From assembly GCA_001953115.1 (NCBI GenBank), contig LSSL01001408.1:1-23016 (forward strand): a DNA stretch of 23,016 bases, in the 5' to 3' direction. Made by a program: the position numbers and the translations under genes. Under the pieces are notes generated by a model. The model saw only the letters and a list, made by a program, of their open reading frames with translations. It searched no databases and was not told the origin of the DNA. The first letter of the stretch is position 1, and each line of letters opens with the position of its first letter. Below, piece by piece: positions 22,981 through 23,016 of this stretch. This stretch comes from Smittium mucronatum (taxonomy: Eukaryota; Kickxellomycota; Harpellomycetes; Harpellales; Legeriomycetaceae).

Positions 22981-23016
22981 TAGGCTCCTCTGCCGGACTA
23001 CCGACTGCGTATCTAC
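22981..23016. other. Abrupt GC-rich window end
   Basis: The last 36 bases (from TAGGCTCCTCTGCCGG on) are about 55% GC after kilobases of AT-rich DNA. On the minus strand they read VDTQSVVRQRSLF then a stop. This could be the 3' end of a minus-strand gene or another element entering the window. Too short to call. Confidence 0.3.

Noticed and set aside
1..23016. CRISPR arrays, prokaryotic operons, Shine-Dalgarno sites
   Set aside because: No regularly spaced repeats, and the spliced gene and LINE show the sequence is eukaryotic.

Overview
The window looks like nuclear DNA of a very AT-rich fungus. The evidence is one intron-containing gene with short introns (63-156 nt; GTAAGT, GTAAGC or GTAAAA donors, pyrimidine-rich AG acceptors), a fungal-type EFR3 protein rich in Ser and Asn, and a decayed LINE-type retrotransposon. 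The combination would suit an early-diverging fungus such as a Harpellales gut fungus (Smittium and relatives). That placement is an inference from general resemblance, not a search result.

Layout. Bases 1 to about 10,640 are extremely AT-rich and hold no gene I can support; the + strand is T-biased at the left end and strongly A/purine-biased from about 4.3 to 8 kb. From about 10,670 to 12,660, on the minus strand, lies a broken non-LTR reverse transcriptase. It is interrupted by stops, frameshifts and a 420-base run of N (11505-11924). That gap is flanked by two identical 204-base copies (11301-11504 and 11925-12128) that end and start exactly at the gap, so it is most likely an unmerged contig overlap. 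A second broken minus-strand coding remnant, of unknown family, lies at 12754-13103.

The one intact gene is on the minus strand, 17657 to 13354: a four-exon EFR3 homologue of 1,330 residues by my exon joins. EFR3 is the membrane anchor for the PI 4-kinase complex (Stt4/PI4KA). The last exon alone carries 1,151 residues and has no recognisable hallmark by itself; the three short 5' exons hold the family signature. An AATAAA lies 17-22 bases past the stop. The upstream 600 bases are pyrimidine-rich on the coding strand.

From about 18,420 to 19,660 base composition rises towards that of genes, and two short protein-like reading frames on the minus strand may be exons of an unrecognised gene. 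Around 20,140-20,210 there is a hairpin-like motif, AATAAA and a pentanucleotide tail that resemble the 3' end of another LINE on the + strand. From about 20,210 to the end the sequence is again AT-rich and apparently empty, apart from an abrupt GC-rich last 36 bases. I found no new biological system. The most useful results are the reassembled EFR3 gene and the false duplication at the gap.
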